Source: an uncultured Pseudomonadota bacterium (GTDB taxonomy: Bacteria; Pseudomonadota; Gammaproteobacteria; Steroidobacterales; Steroidobacteraceae). From it: 64,000 nt of DNA. Where the stretch lies: contig CAMLGF010000007.1 of assembly GCA_946479515.1 (NCBI GenBank), forward strand, positions 33,011-97,010, given 5' to 3'. Positions 44,189 through 53,946 of this stretch are shown in pieces. Position 1 is the stretch's first letter. Every line of letters starts with the position of its first letter. Under the pieces are notes generated by a model that was not told where the DNA came from, did not search any database, and saw only the letters and a program-made list of their open reading frames with translations. The position numbers and the translations under genes are program-made.

Positions 44189-44704
44189 ATGAACGGCGGT
44201 CCGTTCGCGCGCTTGCTCGAGGGGCTGCGGCCGGACCTGTTGCGCTTCGCCTTCTGGCTGGCGCGCGACCGGTCGGTGGCGGAGGACGTGGTGCAGGAGA
44301 CGCTGATCAGGGCCTGGAAGTCGCGCGCGGAGCTCAAGGATCCGGCGGCCACCCGGCCGTGGCTGCTCACCATCGTGCGCCGCGAACATGCCCGGCTCTA
44401 CGAGCGCAAGCGCCTGCCCACCGTGGACGTGGACGACGTCGACATCCAGGGCGATCCGGCGCTGGCAACCGAGGGCGACAGCGGCCTGGACGATCTGCGG
44501 CGCGCGGTCATGCAACTACCGGACGAATATCGCGAACCACTGGTGATGCAAGTACTGGGCGGCCTCACCACCGCGGAAATCGGCAAGGAACTGGGTCTGA
44601 CTCAGGCCGCGGTCCTGTCGCGCCTGTTTCGTGCACGGAACAAGCTGCGGGAAATCTACGGTCTGGGCGCTCCCGATGACATCGGCGACGAGGACCCGGC
44701 ATGA
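44189..44704 (+). CDS. ECF-type RNA polymerase sigma factor
   Basis: 171 residues. Region 2: LRFAFWLARDRSVAEDVVQET, then RAWKSRAELKDPAATRPWLL; region 4: LPDEYREPLVMQVLGGLTT, then EIGKELGLTQAAVLSRLFRA. It has no signal domain of its own. Its stop overlaps the ATG of the DUF3379 gene (ATGA), the usual arrangement of a sigma factor and its anti-sigma factor. No strong ribosome-binding site is visible. Confidence 0.94.
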   Translation: MNGGPFARLLEGLRPDLLRFAFWLARDRSVAEDVVQETLIRAWKSRAELKDPAATRPWLLTIVRREHARLYERKRLPTVDVDDVDIQGDPALATEGDSGLDDLRRAVMQLPDEYREPLVMQVLGGLTTAEIGKELGLTQAAVLSRLFRARNKLREIYGLGAPDDIGDEDPA

Positions 44705-45363
44705 ATGCGGCCCTGGACTGTGGCCATGTGCGTCGCGCCATCGGCGGCGACCCCCGGCATTTGTCCGCCGAAGTGCGCCAGCACCTCGAGAGCTGCGCAG
44801 CCTGCCGCACATTCCACGATGAGACCATGGCCCTGGAAGCGCGGCTCGAAGCCGCGCTCAACCTGCCCCTGCACCGGTTCCGGCCGAAAGCGCGCGCGCC
44901 GGCGCGGCGCTTCGCGCTGGCGGCATCGCTGTTCATGGCACTCCTGGTGGGCGGCGGTGCCTGGCTGTTCCGTCCGCAGCCGGCGCTCGCGGAGCAGGTG
45001 GTCGAGCACGTGCGGCACGAGGCGGGTAGTTGGGCATTGCAGCGCCGCCTGACGCCCGAGGAGATAGGCGCGGTGCTGGCGCGCGCCGGAGTGAATTTCG
45101 ACACGGCGCTGCCCGTGGTTTACGCCTCACCCTGTGTGTTCCGCGGCCATGTCGCGCCGCACCTGGTCGTGCAGACCGAGCACGGACCCGTGACCGTGAT
45201 GCTGCTGGCGAATGAGAAATTGGCGCGCCGGCAGTCCTTCGCGGAGCAGGGCTATGAGGGCGTGCTGCTGCCGGCGGGCGAGGGCAGCGTGGCCGTGCTC
45301 ACGCGTGGCGGCGCGGTGCCGCAGGCCACGGAGGCCGCGGTGCTCAGCGCGATCCGCTGGTGA
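44701..45363 (+). CDS. DUF3379 membrane protein, probable anti-sigma factor
   Basis: 220 residues. An N-terminal zinc-type anti-sigma motif (CGHVRRAIGG, then HLESCAACRTF) precedes a membrane helix (FALAASLFMALLVGGGAWLF, about 76-95) and a periplasmic domain of DUF3379 type (EQVVEHVRHEAGSW, then VYASPCVFRGHVAPHLVV). It probably holds the adjacent sigma factor inactive at the membrane. Its 3' end overlaps the convergent rlmJ gene by 20 bases. Confidence 0.92.
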   Translation: MNAALDCGHVRRAIGGDPRHLSAEVRQHLESCAACRTFHDETMALEARLEAALNLPLHRFRPKARAPARRFALAASLFMALLVGGGAWLFRPQPALAEQVVEHVRHEAGSWALQRRLTPEEIGAVLARAGVNFDTALPVVYASPCVFRGHVAPHLVVQTEHGPVTVMLLANEKLARRQSFAEQGYEGVLLPAGEGSVAVLTRGGAVPQATEAAVLSAIRW

Positions 45364-46201
45364 GTACCTCGCAGCCCGACGCGGCGCCGCCGAGCATGGC
45401 GCGCAGCTCGGGCAGCCATTCCCGCAGGCCTTCTTCGACCAGATAGGGCGGATTCACGAGCACCAGCGCCGATCCATTGAGCGCGGCGCGTGAATCGCAG
45501 GGGTGCGTCCACAGCAGCGAGGCCAGGAGCGGCCGCTCGAGGTGGTCGCGCTGCAGGGTGCGGCGCAGACCCTGGTACCAGGCATCGAAATCCGCGCGCA
45601 GCTTCACCGGCAGCCAGAGCAAAAGCACCGCGCTCTCGAACCGCCGCAGAGAATCGGGCACCGCCGCCGAGAGCCGCGCGAAATCCTCGCGCTCCTCATA
45701 AGGCGGATCGATCAGCACGCAGCCACGGCGCTCGGGCGGTGGCAGCAGTGCGCGCAGACCTGCGAAGCCGTCGCCGCTCTCGACTCGATGCCTTGGTTCA
45801 CCCGAAAGTGAATCGAGCGCCTTGCGCAGCTGCCCGGCGTCCTCGCGTTGCGTTTCGAAGCACACCAGGCGGTCGACCGCGCGCAATGCTCCGGCCGCGA
45901 GCAGCGGCGAGCCTGGGTAGACCAGGCTGGCGCCATGCCGCCTCGTGGCCAGCAATTCGTGATAGCGGCGCAAGGATTCGTGCCGCGGCGAGGCGGCCAG
46001 CACCCTGGCCACGCCCGCCTGCCATTCGGCCGGGTGTGTCGCATCGCCGGCATGCAGCTGGTATTCGCCGCGGCCGGCATGGGTGTCCACGAACAGCAGG
46101 CCCTTGTCCTTGCGGGTGAGCGCGGCGAGCACGTCCAGCAGCAATATGTGCTTGTGGACGTCGGCGAAATTTCCGGCGTGAAACTGGTGGCGATACTTCA
46201 T
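45344..46201 (-). CDS. rlmJ: 23S rRNA (adenine2030-N6)-methyltransferase
   Basis: 285 residues, close to the 280 of E. coli RlmJ. The conserved start is MKYRHQFHAGNFADVHKHILL; the SAM-binding segment is FVDTHAGRGEYQLH and the catalytic motif is LIDPPYEEREDF (DPPY). It methylates A2030 in 23S rRNA. The ATG at 46201 was chosen over one nine codons upstream because it starts the family peptide. Confidence 0.96.
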   Translation of the reverse strand: MKYRHQFHAGNFADVHKHILLLDVLAALTRKDKGLLFVDTHAGRGEYQLHAGDATHPAEWQAGVARVLAASPRHESLRRYHELLATRRHGASLVYPGSPLLAAGALRAVDRLVCFETQREDAGQLRKALDSLSGEPRHRVESGDGFAGLRALLPPPERRGCVLIDPPYEEREDFARLSAAVPDSLRRFESAVLLLWLPVKLRADFDAWYQGLRRTLQRDHLERPLLASLLWTHPCDSRAALNGSALVLVNPPYLVEEGLREWLPELRAMLGGAASGCEVLTSGSR

Positions 46202-46320
46202 GGCTCTGCGGCGTGCGCCCTTATACACGCTGCGGCGGCGGCTGCCGCAACTTCCGCAAGGAGCGGGTGGTCGCCGCGCGGTCGCGCGGTGAGACTGCGG
46301 CCTCTGACGAGGAGGATGCC

Positions 46321-46794
46321 ATGCGATTCATCGTTCGTGGAGTTCCGCAGGACGTCGCCGACGAAGTGCGACGCACGCGGCGATCGCCGGGCTACGGTCA
46401 TCCCGCACACCTGGAAGTGGCCACTGGCACGGGGCCATGCCGCTGTTGTCTGCACACGTTCACTCCGGACGAAGACCGGCGTCTGCTGTTCACGTATCGC
46501 CCGCCCGGGCGAGGCGGCGTGTCGGCACCGGGACCGGTATTCATCCATGCCCGGCACTGCAGGGCATTCGCGGGCGAGGGATTTCCGCAAGGGCTGCGAA
46601 GCCTGCCGCTGGCAATCGAGGCGCGGACCGCGGATGGCCGTGTGACTGCATTCTGCGCGGAGCGGATTTCGGCAGAGGCGCGCATTCAGCGCCTGTTCAC
46701 GGCGGCCGATGCGCAATGGTTGCAGTTGCGGCACGCCGAGGCGGGTTGTTTCATAGCGATCGTCGAAACCACGCCCGGCGGCCGGGCCGACTGA
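46321..46794 (+). CDS. DUF1203 domain protein
   Basis: 157 residues, cytoplasmic, of the DUF1203 type: FIVRGVPQDVADEVRRT at the start, PCRCCLHTFTPDEDRRLLFTY in the middle and GPVFIHARHCRAF. The function is unknown in the family. GAGGAGG precedes the ATG at good spacing. It diverges from rlmJ and stands alone, with the next lipoprotein gene about 47 bases downstream. Confidence 0.85.
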   Translation: MRFIVRGVPQDVADEVRRTRRSPGYGHPAHLEVATGTGPCRCCLHTFTPDEDRRLLFTYRPPGRGGVSAPGPVFIHARHCRAFAGEGFPQGLRSLPLAIEARTADGRVTAFCAERISAEARIQRLFTAADAQWLQLRHAEAGCFIAIVETTPGGRAD

Positions 46795-46841
46795 CCCGGG
46801 CTGGGCGGCGCGTGCGTTCCATCTGCAGAAAGGGCGGACCG

Positions 46842-47339
46842 ATGAAGAAGATGTCTCTCGGCCAGGTGATCTCGCTGGCGTTGTGCCTGGCCGGCTGCTC
46901 ACATGCCGGTGAAAACGCTCCGCTGCCGGAGAAGATCGCGCCGCCGTCGCGCATTCCACACGAGGTGCCCGTGGTGGCGCAGCCGCCGGGTACACCCGTG
47001 GCGGTGGCCAGCCTGCCGCGCAGCGTGCGCCGCGCGGTGGTCGCCGATGCCGCACGGCGTTTCGAAGTTGCGCAGAGCGAAGTGGTGCTGAGCAGCGCCG
47101 AGCAGGTGACCTGGAGCGACGGCTCGCTCGGCTGTCCGCAACCCGGCATGTCCTACACGCAGACGCTGGTGCCGGGCTACCGGCTGGTTGCGACCACACC
47201 CGCGGGACGGTTTCTGTATCACACGGACACGCGCGGGCAGGCGGTCACCTGTGCGCAGCCCCCGCCTCGCAAGTCGCCGGCGAACCAGGCCGTGCGGCCG
47301 GGCACCGAGCCGCGTCCGGGCGTCCGGCCCGATCGCTGA
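46842..47339 (+). CDS. Lipoprotein of unknown function
   Basis: 165 residues with a lipobox (SLALCLAGCS), a Pro-rich segment and one small domain containing VADAARRFEVAQSEVVLSSA, TWSDGSLGCPQPGMSYTQ and VPGYRLVATTPAGRFLYHTD. This pattern (W-x-DGSLGCP-x-PGM-x-Y) recurs in many small bacterial lipoproteins of unknown function. The C-terminus is a low-complexity Pro/Arg tail. A hairpin terminator follows 18 bases after the stop. Confidence 0.78.
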   Translation: MKKMSLGQVISLALCLAGCSHAGENAPLPEKIAPPSRIPHEVPVVAQPPGTPVAVASLPRSVRRAVVADAARRFEVAQSEVVLSSAEQVTWSDGSLGCPQPGMSYTQTLVPGYRLVATTPAGRFLYHTDTRGQAVTCAQPPPRKSPANQAVRPGTEPRPGVRPDR

Positions 47340-47357
47340 CCAACCCGCAAAAGGAAA

Positions 47358-47383
47358 GGCCCCCGCGGTTTCCCGCGGGGGCC
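47358..47383. terminator. Bidirectional hairpin terminator between convergent genes
   Basis: A perfect 11-base stem GGCCCCCGCGG / CCGCGGGGGCC (47358-47368 with 47373-47383) and a four-base loop. The left flank reads A-rich on the + strand (AAAAGGAAA), giving a T-rich tail for transcripts of the minus-strand protease gene; on the other side the tail is GC-rich. It lies between the lipoprotein stop and the protease stop. Confidence 0.82.
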
Positions 47384-47406
47384 CCGGTACGGACCCTGCG
47401 TGCCGA

Positions 47407-50400
47407 TTACTCGGGCAGCAGTACGCTTTCCGTGGCGGCCGTGGCGCCGCCATTGCTCTCGGGACCGAAGTCGCTGTTGGTCACGAGCAGGATGCCCTGG
47501 TGCGAATCGAGCGTGCCCGGCAGCGCGAACTTCTGGAACGTCAGATTGGCGGTCTGCTTGTAGGTCAGCAGGTCACCCGGCACTGCCGCCCGGTATTCCT
47601 CGCCGCCCGGCGTGAGGCGGAAGGGGCCGAGCTGCGATTCGGGACTGTTGCCGAAGTACCAGTTGAACGCGAAGAAGTTGGCGCTCATCGGTGCTCCGAC
47701 CGCATCGAGCCCGAGGCCGAGATCGCTGCCGCAGGCGCGCAGGATCACGTTGCTCGAGTTCGTCGCGTGCTCGACGAAGAAGCTCGCCGTGCCGCCTCCG
47801 TTGACCAGGTCATACACCATGGCGACCTGGCGGCCATCGCTGATGGTCGTGATGCCGCTCAAGTCCTGGCTGACGATGGCGTAGTCGGCGAACTCGTCAT
47901 TGTCGACGTCGATGTCCACCTCGTGGATGGTGCCGACCGGCGAGGCCTTGCGCTCGTACATGTTGAACACGAACTCCCAGACGAAGTTCGCATCCGCCGC
48001 GCAGAAGCCCGCCGGCACACCGAAGGTGTTCACCGCCACGGCGTGCATGGTGGGATTTGGCATGCCTTCGCCGCGTGGACCGCGCGGCGTGTCCGGACCC
48101 GTGCCGAGCAGCGAGTACGCGTAGATCTGCGCATCGCCGACGCCGTTGTTGCGCAGCTTCACGGTGCCGAGGCCGGTGGCCGGGTCGACCGCCGGCAGCT
48201 TGCCGCCGGCGAGCATCGCCTTCACCTCGGCCGATTTGCGCGGCAGGATGTGCCACGGCATCGTCGCCTGGTGCCAGCGGCTCTTGAACACGATGTAGCC
48301 ATCGTATTCGTTGGCCGTGAGCGGACCGATCGCATTGCCCAGCGAACCGGAGTTCATCAGGTTGTTGCGTAGCTTGGTGCTGTTCACCCTGAGCTTCACG
48401 GTGACCCTGGCCGAGGAGAACGGCAGCACCACCACGCGCGAGGGCGATACCGACATGCTGACCGCGCCATTGGCGGCATCGTCCGCGTAGCGCAGCGTCG
48501 GCGTGACGTTGTACACCATGGGCACGAACGAGCGGTTCTCCACCTCGAGCTTGCGGGTCAGCGTGTAGTTGGGCCTGGAGGCGTCGAGGTAGCCGAAGCT
48601 CATCGCGCCGTACACTTTCGACACCGCGTCGCCGGTCACGTCGTGGATGACCACGGGCGAGAGCAGTGCCCGGTCGACGCGCACCTCGCCACCGCCGATG
48701 CGGGTGATTGGCGCGAGCTGATCCGGCAGCACCGAGGCCGCCGACGAGGGCTGATACACCTCGGTCTCCGCCGTGTTGATCAGCAGCTGCTTGATCTCGC
48801 GCGGCGAGAGGAAGGGACGCGCGGACTTGAGGATGGCAGCCGCTCCCGTGACCATCGGCGCCGCACCCGAGGTGCCGCCGAAGGCCGAGGTGGCCGTGAA
48901 GCCGCCCGAATCCGCGGACACCGACGCACCCGGCGCACCGATCTCGGGCTTGACGATGTTGTCGTCGAAGCGCGGTCCGCGCGAGGAGGTGGACGCCAGC
49001 GAACCGGCCAGTGACACGTTGTTTTCGGGCGAGAAGCGCACCACGGCGTTACCCGCACGCAGCACGTTGCCATCGGCCTGGTTGATCATGTAGCCGGGGA
49101 TGCTCGGCGTGCCGCCGCCGAAAGCGCCCGCGAACGGTGCTTCGGGCGTGACCAGGCCGATGATGCCGAGCACACCGCCGGCCGCGGCGATGTTGGCGAT
49201 CTTCAGGCTGAACGAACAGGTGCCGCGATCCACGAACACGATGCGGCCGGCCAGCTCGTCGGTCGAATACGGGTTCCCGCCATTGGCGTCGGCGCACCCC
49301 AGGCGCTTCGGGCCTGCCGGCGGTAGATAGACCGGGCCTTCGATGGTGCCGGCGAGCGGCGCGGACCACGGTTGGAACACCGCGCCGCGGTCGCCGGTGA
49401 CCGGCGAGAGCAGGGTCATGAGCTGCAGCATCGCCGAGGGCACGGCGGTCTGCGCCACGCTCAACGCCGACGACGCGGCCGCCGGCGAGCCGGTGATGAA
49501 CTGCTTGTCGGCACTGTTGCCCGCCGATGCGACGGTGAGCACGCCGACTTTCGCGGCATTGTCCACTGCCAGCGACAGGTCGTCATCGAACGGCTGGCCG
49601 TACGAGGAGCCCAGCGACATGTTGATGATGTCGACATGGTCCCGGATGCGTCCGTCGCCATTCGGGTCGAGTGCGAAGTCCATGGCCTGGAGCAACGCGG
49701 TGCCGCTGCATGACGTGGCCGGCGCGGAGCAGGCTTTCACGGCGTACAGCCTGGCGCCGGGTGCGACGCCCAGCTTGCCGGCGATGATGTCCGCGACGTG
49801 CGTGCCATGTCCGCCAAACGTGGTGGCGTCCGGCGCCGCGATCGGATCCGGATCGGGCAGCAGGTCGGTATCCGGCCAGCTCTCGCCGACGAAGTCGTAG
49901 CCGCCAACCACCTTCGAGCTCGGATACAGGCCGTCGTCGGCGTTGGTCGCCGGATCGTTGATGACCAGGTATCCGGAGCCGGGCGCGACTTCCGGAATCG
50001 GCGGGTCACCGGCGGGCGGCAATGGCGCCCAGGCGGCCTCGTACGCCGCCTGCGTGCCCGGACCGCCGAGCGCCGCATGTGTGTAGTCGATGCCGCTGTC
50101 GATGACGGCGATGCGCACGCCCTGTCCGCGCGCGCCGAAGTCATGCGCGAGCTCGGCGCCGATGTACGGCACGGTCTCCGAGAGATCCTGGCGATAGTCG
50201 GAGACGCCGACCACGCGGGCCACCGCGGTGTCGGTGGCGAGCGCCGGCAGATCGGCGGCGTCCACGCGCAGCACCACGGCGTTGGTCGACAACTGCAGCG
50301 AGGCGACCACTTCCGCGTTCGGCGACTTGGCCAGCATGCGATCGATGACCGCCGCCTGCTCGGCGGCCACTTGTTCGCGCGTGCGCGTCTCGCCGGAACC

Positions 50401-50652
50401 TGCGACGGACTCGCTGCTCAACCGCACGAGAACTTCGACGCGGCCCTTGGCGTTTTCGAGACTGGGATCCAGCGCTTTGCGCATCGGTCCCGCTGCGTTC
50501 GTGCGCACGGTCTCCGGCAGCGCAAAGTTCTTCGCGCGCGCGATGCTGGCGGCGTTCGTTTCCAGCGGCCCGGCCGCGGCAAACGTACTCGCAGACAGCA
50601 AAGCGCTGCACACGGCCCACTTGAGGCCGTGACCAACACTGATGCCTTTCAT
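47407..50652 (-). CDS. Large secreted subtilisin-like serine protease (S8 family)
   Basis: 1081 residues. A signal peptide (VCSALLSASTFAAAG) is followed by an inhibitor-I9-like propeptide (to about 160) and the S8 catalytic domain. The triad is intact: IAVIDSGIDYTHAAL (D185), GGHGTHVADIIAG (H282) and GGTSGAAPMVTGAAAIL (S595). A PA-type insert lies between His and Ser (ELAGRIVFVDRGTCSFSLKI, about 467-550). The C-terminal 450 residues are beta-sandwich-like and probably stabilise or target the enzyme. The ATG at 50652 has AGGGGA upstream. It is a candidate type II secretion substrate, which is inference from the presence of GspB/ExeA in the same window. Confidence 0.95.
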   Translation of the reverse strand: MKGISVGHGLKWAVCSALLSASTFAAAGPLETNAASIARAKNFALPETVRTNAAGPMRKALDPSLENAKGRVEVLVRLSSESVAGSGETRTREQVAAEQAAVIDRMLAKSPNAEVVASLQLSTNAVVLRVDAADLPALATDTAVARVVGVSDYRQDLSETVPYIGAELAHDFGARGQGVRIAVIDSGIDYTHAALGGPGTQAAYEAAWAPLPPAGDPPIPEVAPGSGYLVINDPATNADDGLYPSSKVVGGYDFVGESWPDTDLLPDPDPIAAPDATTFGGHGTHVADIIAGKLGVAPGARLYAVKACSAPATSCSGTALLQAMDFALDPNGDGRIRDHVDIINMSLGSSYGQPFDDDLSLAVDNAAKVGVLTVASAGNSADKQFITGSPAAASSALSVAQTAVPSAMLQLMTLLSPVTGDRGAVFQPWSAPLAGTIEGPVYLPPAGPKRLGCADANGGNPYSTDELAGRIVFVDRGTCSFSLKIANIAAAGGVLGIIGLVTPEAPFAGAFGGGTPSIPGYMINQADGNVLRAGNAVVRFSPENNVSLAGSLASTSSRGPRFDDNIVKPEIGAPGASVSADSGGFTATSAFGGTSGAAPMVTGAAAILKSARPFLSPREIKQLLINTAETEVYQPSSAASVLPDQLAPITRIGGGEVRVDRALLSPVVIHDVTGDAVSKVYGAMSFGYLDASRPNYTLTRKLEVENRSFVPMVYNVTPTLRYADDAANGAVSMSVSPSRVVVLPFSSARVTVKLRVNSTKLRNNLMNSGSLGNAIGPLTANEYDGYIVFKSRWHQATMPWHILPRKSAEVKAMLAGGKLPAVDPATGLGTVKLRNNGVGDAQIYAYSLLGTGPDTPRGPRGEGMPNPTMHAVAVNTFGVPAGFCAADANFVWEFVFNMYERKASPVGTIHEVDIDVDNDEFADYAIVSQDLSGITTISDGRQVAMVYDLVNGGGTASFFVEHATNSSNVILRACGSDLGLGLDAVGAPMSANFFAFNWYFGNSPESQLGPFRLTPGGEEYRAAVPGDLLTYKQTANLTFQKFALPGTLDSHQGILLVTNSDFGPESNGGATAATESVLLPE

Positions 50653-50881
50653 GTGAATTTTCCCCTGAGAACCTGTTATTCCGGACGGCACGCCGATCCT
50701 TGTCTGGCAGACGAGGAGCTCGGGAGCGCGGCGGTTCTTCTTTGAAGCCGCGAGCAGTGCGTGCCACCTCCTTGGTTCGCGCACCGTGTCATCCAGGACC
50801 CGCGGCCGACGCTACTCCGCGTGCGGACTTAATTCAATCGCGTGCGCTCGCCGATCGCGCACTGGGATTGAACATAAGCGC

Positions 50882-53455
50882 TCAGGCCTTGACGGCTTTC
50901 TTGGCGCGCTTCGCCGTGGATTTTCTGGCGGCGCTCTTTTTCTTCGCCGGCGCGGATTTGTCCGCAACCTTGGCCGCGGCGTCAGCCGTGTCCGACTTCT
51001 GCGCGCTCTTGTTCGCGGATTTCCGGGCGGTCTTGCTCGCGGGCTTCTGCTTCTTGTCCGCCTCGTTCTCCGCGGCCGCCGGCGTCGCGCCTTTCGCCGC
51101 GGAGTCCTTCACGTTGGCGGCCTTCTTGCGGCCGAACCGCGAGCCGCGCGGCGGCGCCACTGCCAGCAGCTCGCGGCACAGGTCCAGCGCGATGGTCTTC
51201 GGATCGGTGTCCTTTGGAATGCGCGCGTTGCGCTTGCCATCGGTGATGTACGGGCCGTAGCGGCCGTTCAGCACCTGGATGTTGTCGACGCCGAAGTCCT
51301 GGATGATGCGATTGGCATCCGCTTCCTTCTTGAGGCGGATGACTTCCAGCGCCCGGTCGAGTTCGACCGTGTAGGGATCATCCGGCGGCTTCAGCGACAC
51401 GTACTTCGCGCCGTACTTGATGTACGGCCCGAAGCGGCCGATGTTGGCCTCGACCGGTTCGCCGTCGGCGGTCTGGCCGAGCTTGCGCGGTAGTTTGAAC
51501 AACTCCAGCGCCTCGGGCAGCTTGATGAGGTCCATCTTCTGGCCGGGACGCAGGCCGGCGAACTTCGGCTTTTCCGCGTCATCCTTGGTGCCGATCTGCA
51601 CGAACGGGCCGTAACGGCCCATGCGCACGGTCACGGGCTTGCCGGTCACCGGGTCCTTGCCGAGCTCGCGTGCCTGCGCGACTTCCTCGCGCGAGACGTT
51701 CTTCTCGATGTGCTCGACCTGCTGGATGAAGGGCTTCCAGAATTTCTTGAGCGGCTCGGTCCAGGGCTCTTCGCCACGGGACACGGCGTCGAGTTCGTCT
51801 TCCAGTGAAGCGGTGAAGCCGTATTCCACGTACTTGTGGAAATGCTTGGAGAGAAAGCCGTTGACGATCTTGCCGATGTCGGTGGGAATGAAGCGGCGGT
51901 TGTCCATGTCGACGTACTCACGATCCTTGAGCGTCGAGATGATGGTGGCGTAGGTGGAAGGGCGGCCGATGCCATGCTCTTCCAGCGCCTTGACCAGCGA
52001 GGCTTCCGAGTAGCGCGGCGGCGGCTCGGTGAAATGCTGCTCGCCCTGCACCTGCAGCAGCGTGACCACGTCGCCCTCGTTCATGGCCGGCAGGATGCGG
52101 TCGCTCTCGTTCTCCGGTTTCCCGTCGTCCACGTCTTCCTGGTAGACGGCGATGTAACCGGGTTTCACCAGCGTCGAGCCATTGGCGCGCAGCACATGTC
52201 TGCCGGACGCCGAAGCCGCTTCGGCCTGCTTGCTGGGCACCATGTCCACCGCCACGGTGTCGAACAGCGCGTGCGCCATCTGCGAGGCCATGGCGCGCTT
52301 CCACACCAGCGAGTACAGCTTGAACTGGTCGGGATCGATCTTGCCTTCCAGACGCGACGGCAGGATGGCCGCGGAAGTCGGACGAATGGCTTCGTGCGCT
52401 TCCTGCGCATTGCGGGACTTCGTCTTGTAGACGCGCGGTTCCTCGGCCACGGCTTCCTTGCCGTACTCGCGTGCGATCACCTCGCGCATTTCGTTGACGG
52501 CGTCCACGGCGAGATTCACCGAGTCCGTGCGCATGTAGGTGATGAGACCGATGCTGCCCTCGCCGAAGTCAACGCCCTCATAGAGCTGCTGGGCGAGACG
52601 CATGGTCCGCTGCGCCGAGTAGCCGAGCTTGCGCGCGGCTTCCTGCTGCAGGGTCGAGGTGGTGAATGGCGGCGAGGGATTGCGGCGGCGCTGCTTCTTG
52701 TCGATGGAGAGCACGTGCAGGAAGCCCTGCGCCGCGTCCCTGAGAGACTGCTCGACGTCGCGCGCGGCGGCCTCGTTGGTGAAGCTGAACTGCTCGACTT
52801 TCTGGCCGTTGAACTCGGTGAGCTTGAGCGGGAACGACTGGGCGCTGTGCTCGCCCTCGGCCTCGAGGGTCCAGTATTCCTGCGGCTTGAAGATGCTGAT
52901 CTCGTGCTCGCGCTCGCAGATCATGCGCAGCGCCGGGCTCTGCACGCGGCCGGCGGACAGGCCGCGGCGCACTTTCTTCCACAGCAGCGGCGAGAGATTG
53001 AAACCCACCAGGTAGTCGAGCGCACGGCGGGCCTGCTGGGCGTTCACCAGGTCGAGCGAGAGATCGCGCGGTTCGGCGACGGCGCGCTGCACCTCGCCCT
53101 TGGTGATTTCGTAGAACACCACGCGCTTGACGTCCTTGCCCTTGAGCTCGCCGCGCTCCTGCAGCAGCTCGCGCAGGTGCCAGGAGATGGCCTCGCCTTC
53201 ACGATCAGGGTCGGTGGCGAGATACAGGGCCTTGGATTTCTTCAGGGCCCGGGCGATGGCGTCGACGTGCTTCTCGTTACGCTCGATCGACTGATAGTTC
53301 ATCCTGAAGTGCTCGTCGGGGTCGACGGCGCCTTCCTTCGGGACCAGGTCGCGAACATGGCCGTAGGACGCCAGCACCTCGAAATCCTTGCCGAGGTACT
53401 TCTTGATGGTCTTCGCTTTGGCGGGAGACTCGACGATGACGAGGTTGTCGGCCAT
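50882..53455 (-). CDS. topA: DNA topoisomerase I
   Basis: 857 residues. Toprim domain (LVIVESPAKAKTIKKYLG; metal site LATDPDREGEAISWHL), active-site tyrosine in GLITYMRTDSVNL, and C-terminal repeats of the topoisomerase type (GRYGPFVQIGTKDD, IGRFGPYIKYGAKY, NGRYGPYITDGKRN) that lack the cysteines of the E. coli zinc fingers. A Lys/Ala-rich tail of about 80 residues ends the protein. It relaxes negative supercoils. The ATG at 53455 shares one base with the smg stop. The gene order dprA-smg-topA is conserved in gammaproteobacteria. Confidence 0.97.
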   Translation of the reverse strand: MADNLVIVESPAKAKTIKKYLGKDFEVLASYGHVRDLVPKEGAVDPDEHFRMNYQSIERNEKHVDAIARALKKSKALYLATDPDREGEAISWHLRELLQERGELKGKDVKRVVFYEITKGEVQRAVAEPRDLSLDLVNAQQARRALDYLVGFNLSPLLWKKVRRGLSAGRVQSPALRMICEREHEISIFKPQEYWTLEAEGEHSAQSFPLKLTEFNGQKVEQFSFTNEAAARDVEQSLRDAAQGFLHVLSIDKKQRRRNPSPPFTTSTLQQEAARKLGYSAQRTMRLAQQLYEGVDFGEGSIGLITYMRTDSVNLAVDAVNEMREVIAREYGKEAVAEEPRVYKTKSRNAQEAHEAIRPTSAAILPSRLEGKIDPDQFKLYSLVWKRAMASQMAHALFDTVAVDMVPSKQAEAASASGRHVLRANGSTLVKPGYIAVYQEDVDDGKPENESDRILPAMNEGDVVTLLQVQGEQHFTEPPPRYSEASLVKALEEHGIGRPSTYATIISTLKDREYVDMDNRRFIPTDIGKIVNGFLSKHFHKYVEYGFTASLEDELDAVSRGEEPWTEPLKKFWKPFIQQVEHIEKNVSREEVAQARELGKDPVTGKPVTVRMGRYGPFVQIGTKDDAEKPKFAGLRPGQKMDLIKLPEALELFKLPRKLGQTADGEPVEANIGRFGPYIKYGAKYVSLKPPDDPYTVELDRALEVIRLKKEADANRIIQDFGVDNIQVLNGRYGPYITDGKRNARIPKDTDPKTIALDLCRELLAVAPPRGSRFGRKKAANVKDSAAKGATPAAAENEADKKQKPASKTARKSANKSAQKSDTADAAAKVADKSAPAKKKSAARKSTAKRAKKAVKA

Positions 53456-53946
53456 CAGTTCGGCAGGACGTCCAGGCCGTCGAATACCAGGTCTTCCATG
53501 CGTGCGCAGGCCTGTTCCTGCCCCGGCTGGCTGGAGAGCACCATCAGGACCAGCCACTTCAGGTGATCGATGTCGACCTCGTCGCTGTCGAGGGCGACCA
53601 GCCGGTCGATGACGATCTCGCGTTGCAGGGCCGAAAGAATGCCCTGCTGTTCCAGCTGCAGCAGGTAACCACGGCAGGCTGTCGAGATGCGCTCCAGTTC
53701 GTCGCTCGAGAACACGCGTAGCGCACGCGAGGGCAGGTCGGGGCGCGAGCGCTCACCGGCGAGATCGGCGAGCCAGTCGAGTGCGCGCTCGACGTTGTGA
53801 CGCCCGAAGCCCGCGCGCTCGAGATCGGCGGCCAGGGTCTCGCGTTCGGGTACTTCCGGGGCTTCAGCCAGCATGTACTGGTCGAACACGTAAATAAGAA
53901 TGTCTAGAACGCTTCCGGTCATGCTGTCGCCGGTTGATACCTTCAT
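53455..53946 (-). CDS. smg: Smg/DUF494 family protein
   Basis: 163 residues matching Smg: VLDILIYVFDQYML near the start, ADLERAGFGRHNVERALDWL, and LDSDEVDIDHLKWLVLMVLSSQ near the end. Its function is not established, although it is constantly linked to dprA and topA. The ATG at 53946 overlaps the dprA stop (ATGA); an in-frame ATG at 53922 would give the usual family N-terminus and may be the true start. Confidence 0.93.
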   Translation of the reverse strand: MKVSTGDSMTGSVLDILIYVFDQYMLAEAPEVPERETLAADLERAGFGRHNVERALDWLADLAGERSRPDLPSRALRVFSSDELERISTACRGYLLQLEQQGILSALQREIVIDRLVALDSDEVDIDHLKWLVLMVLSSQPGQEQACARMEDLVFDGLDVLPN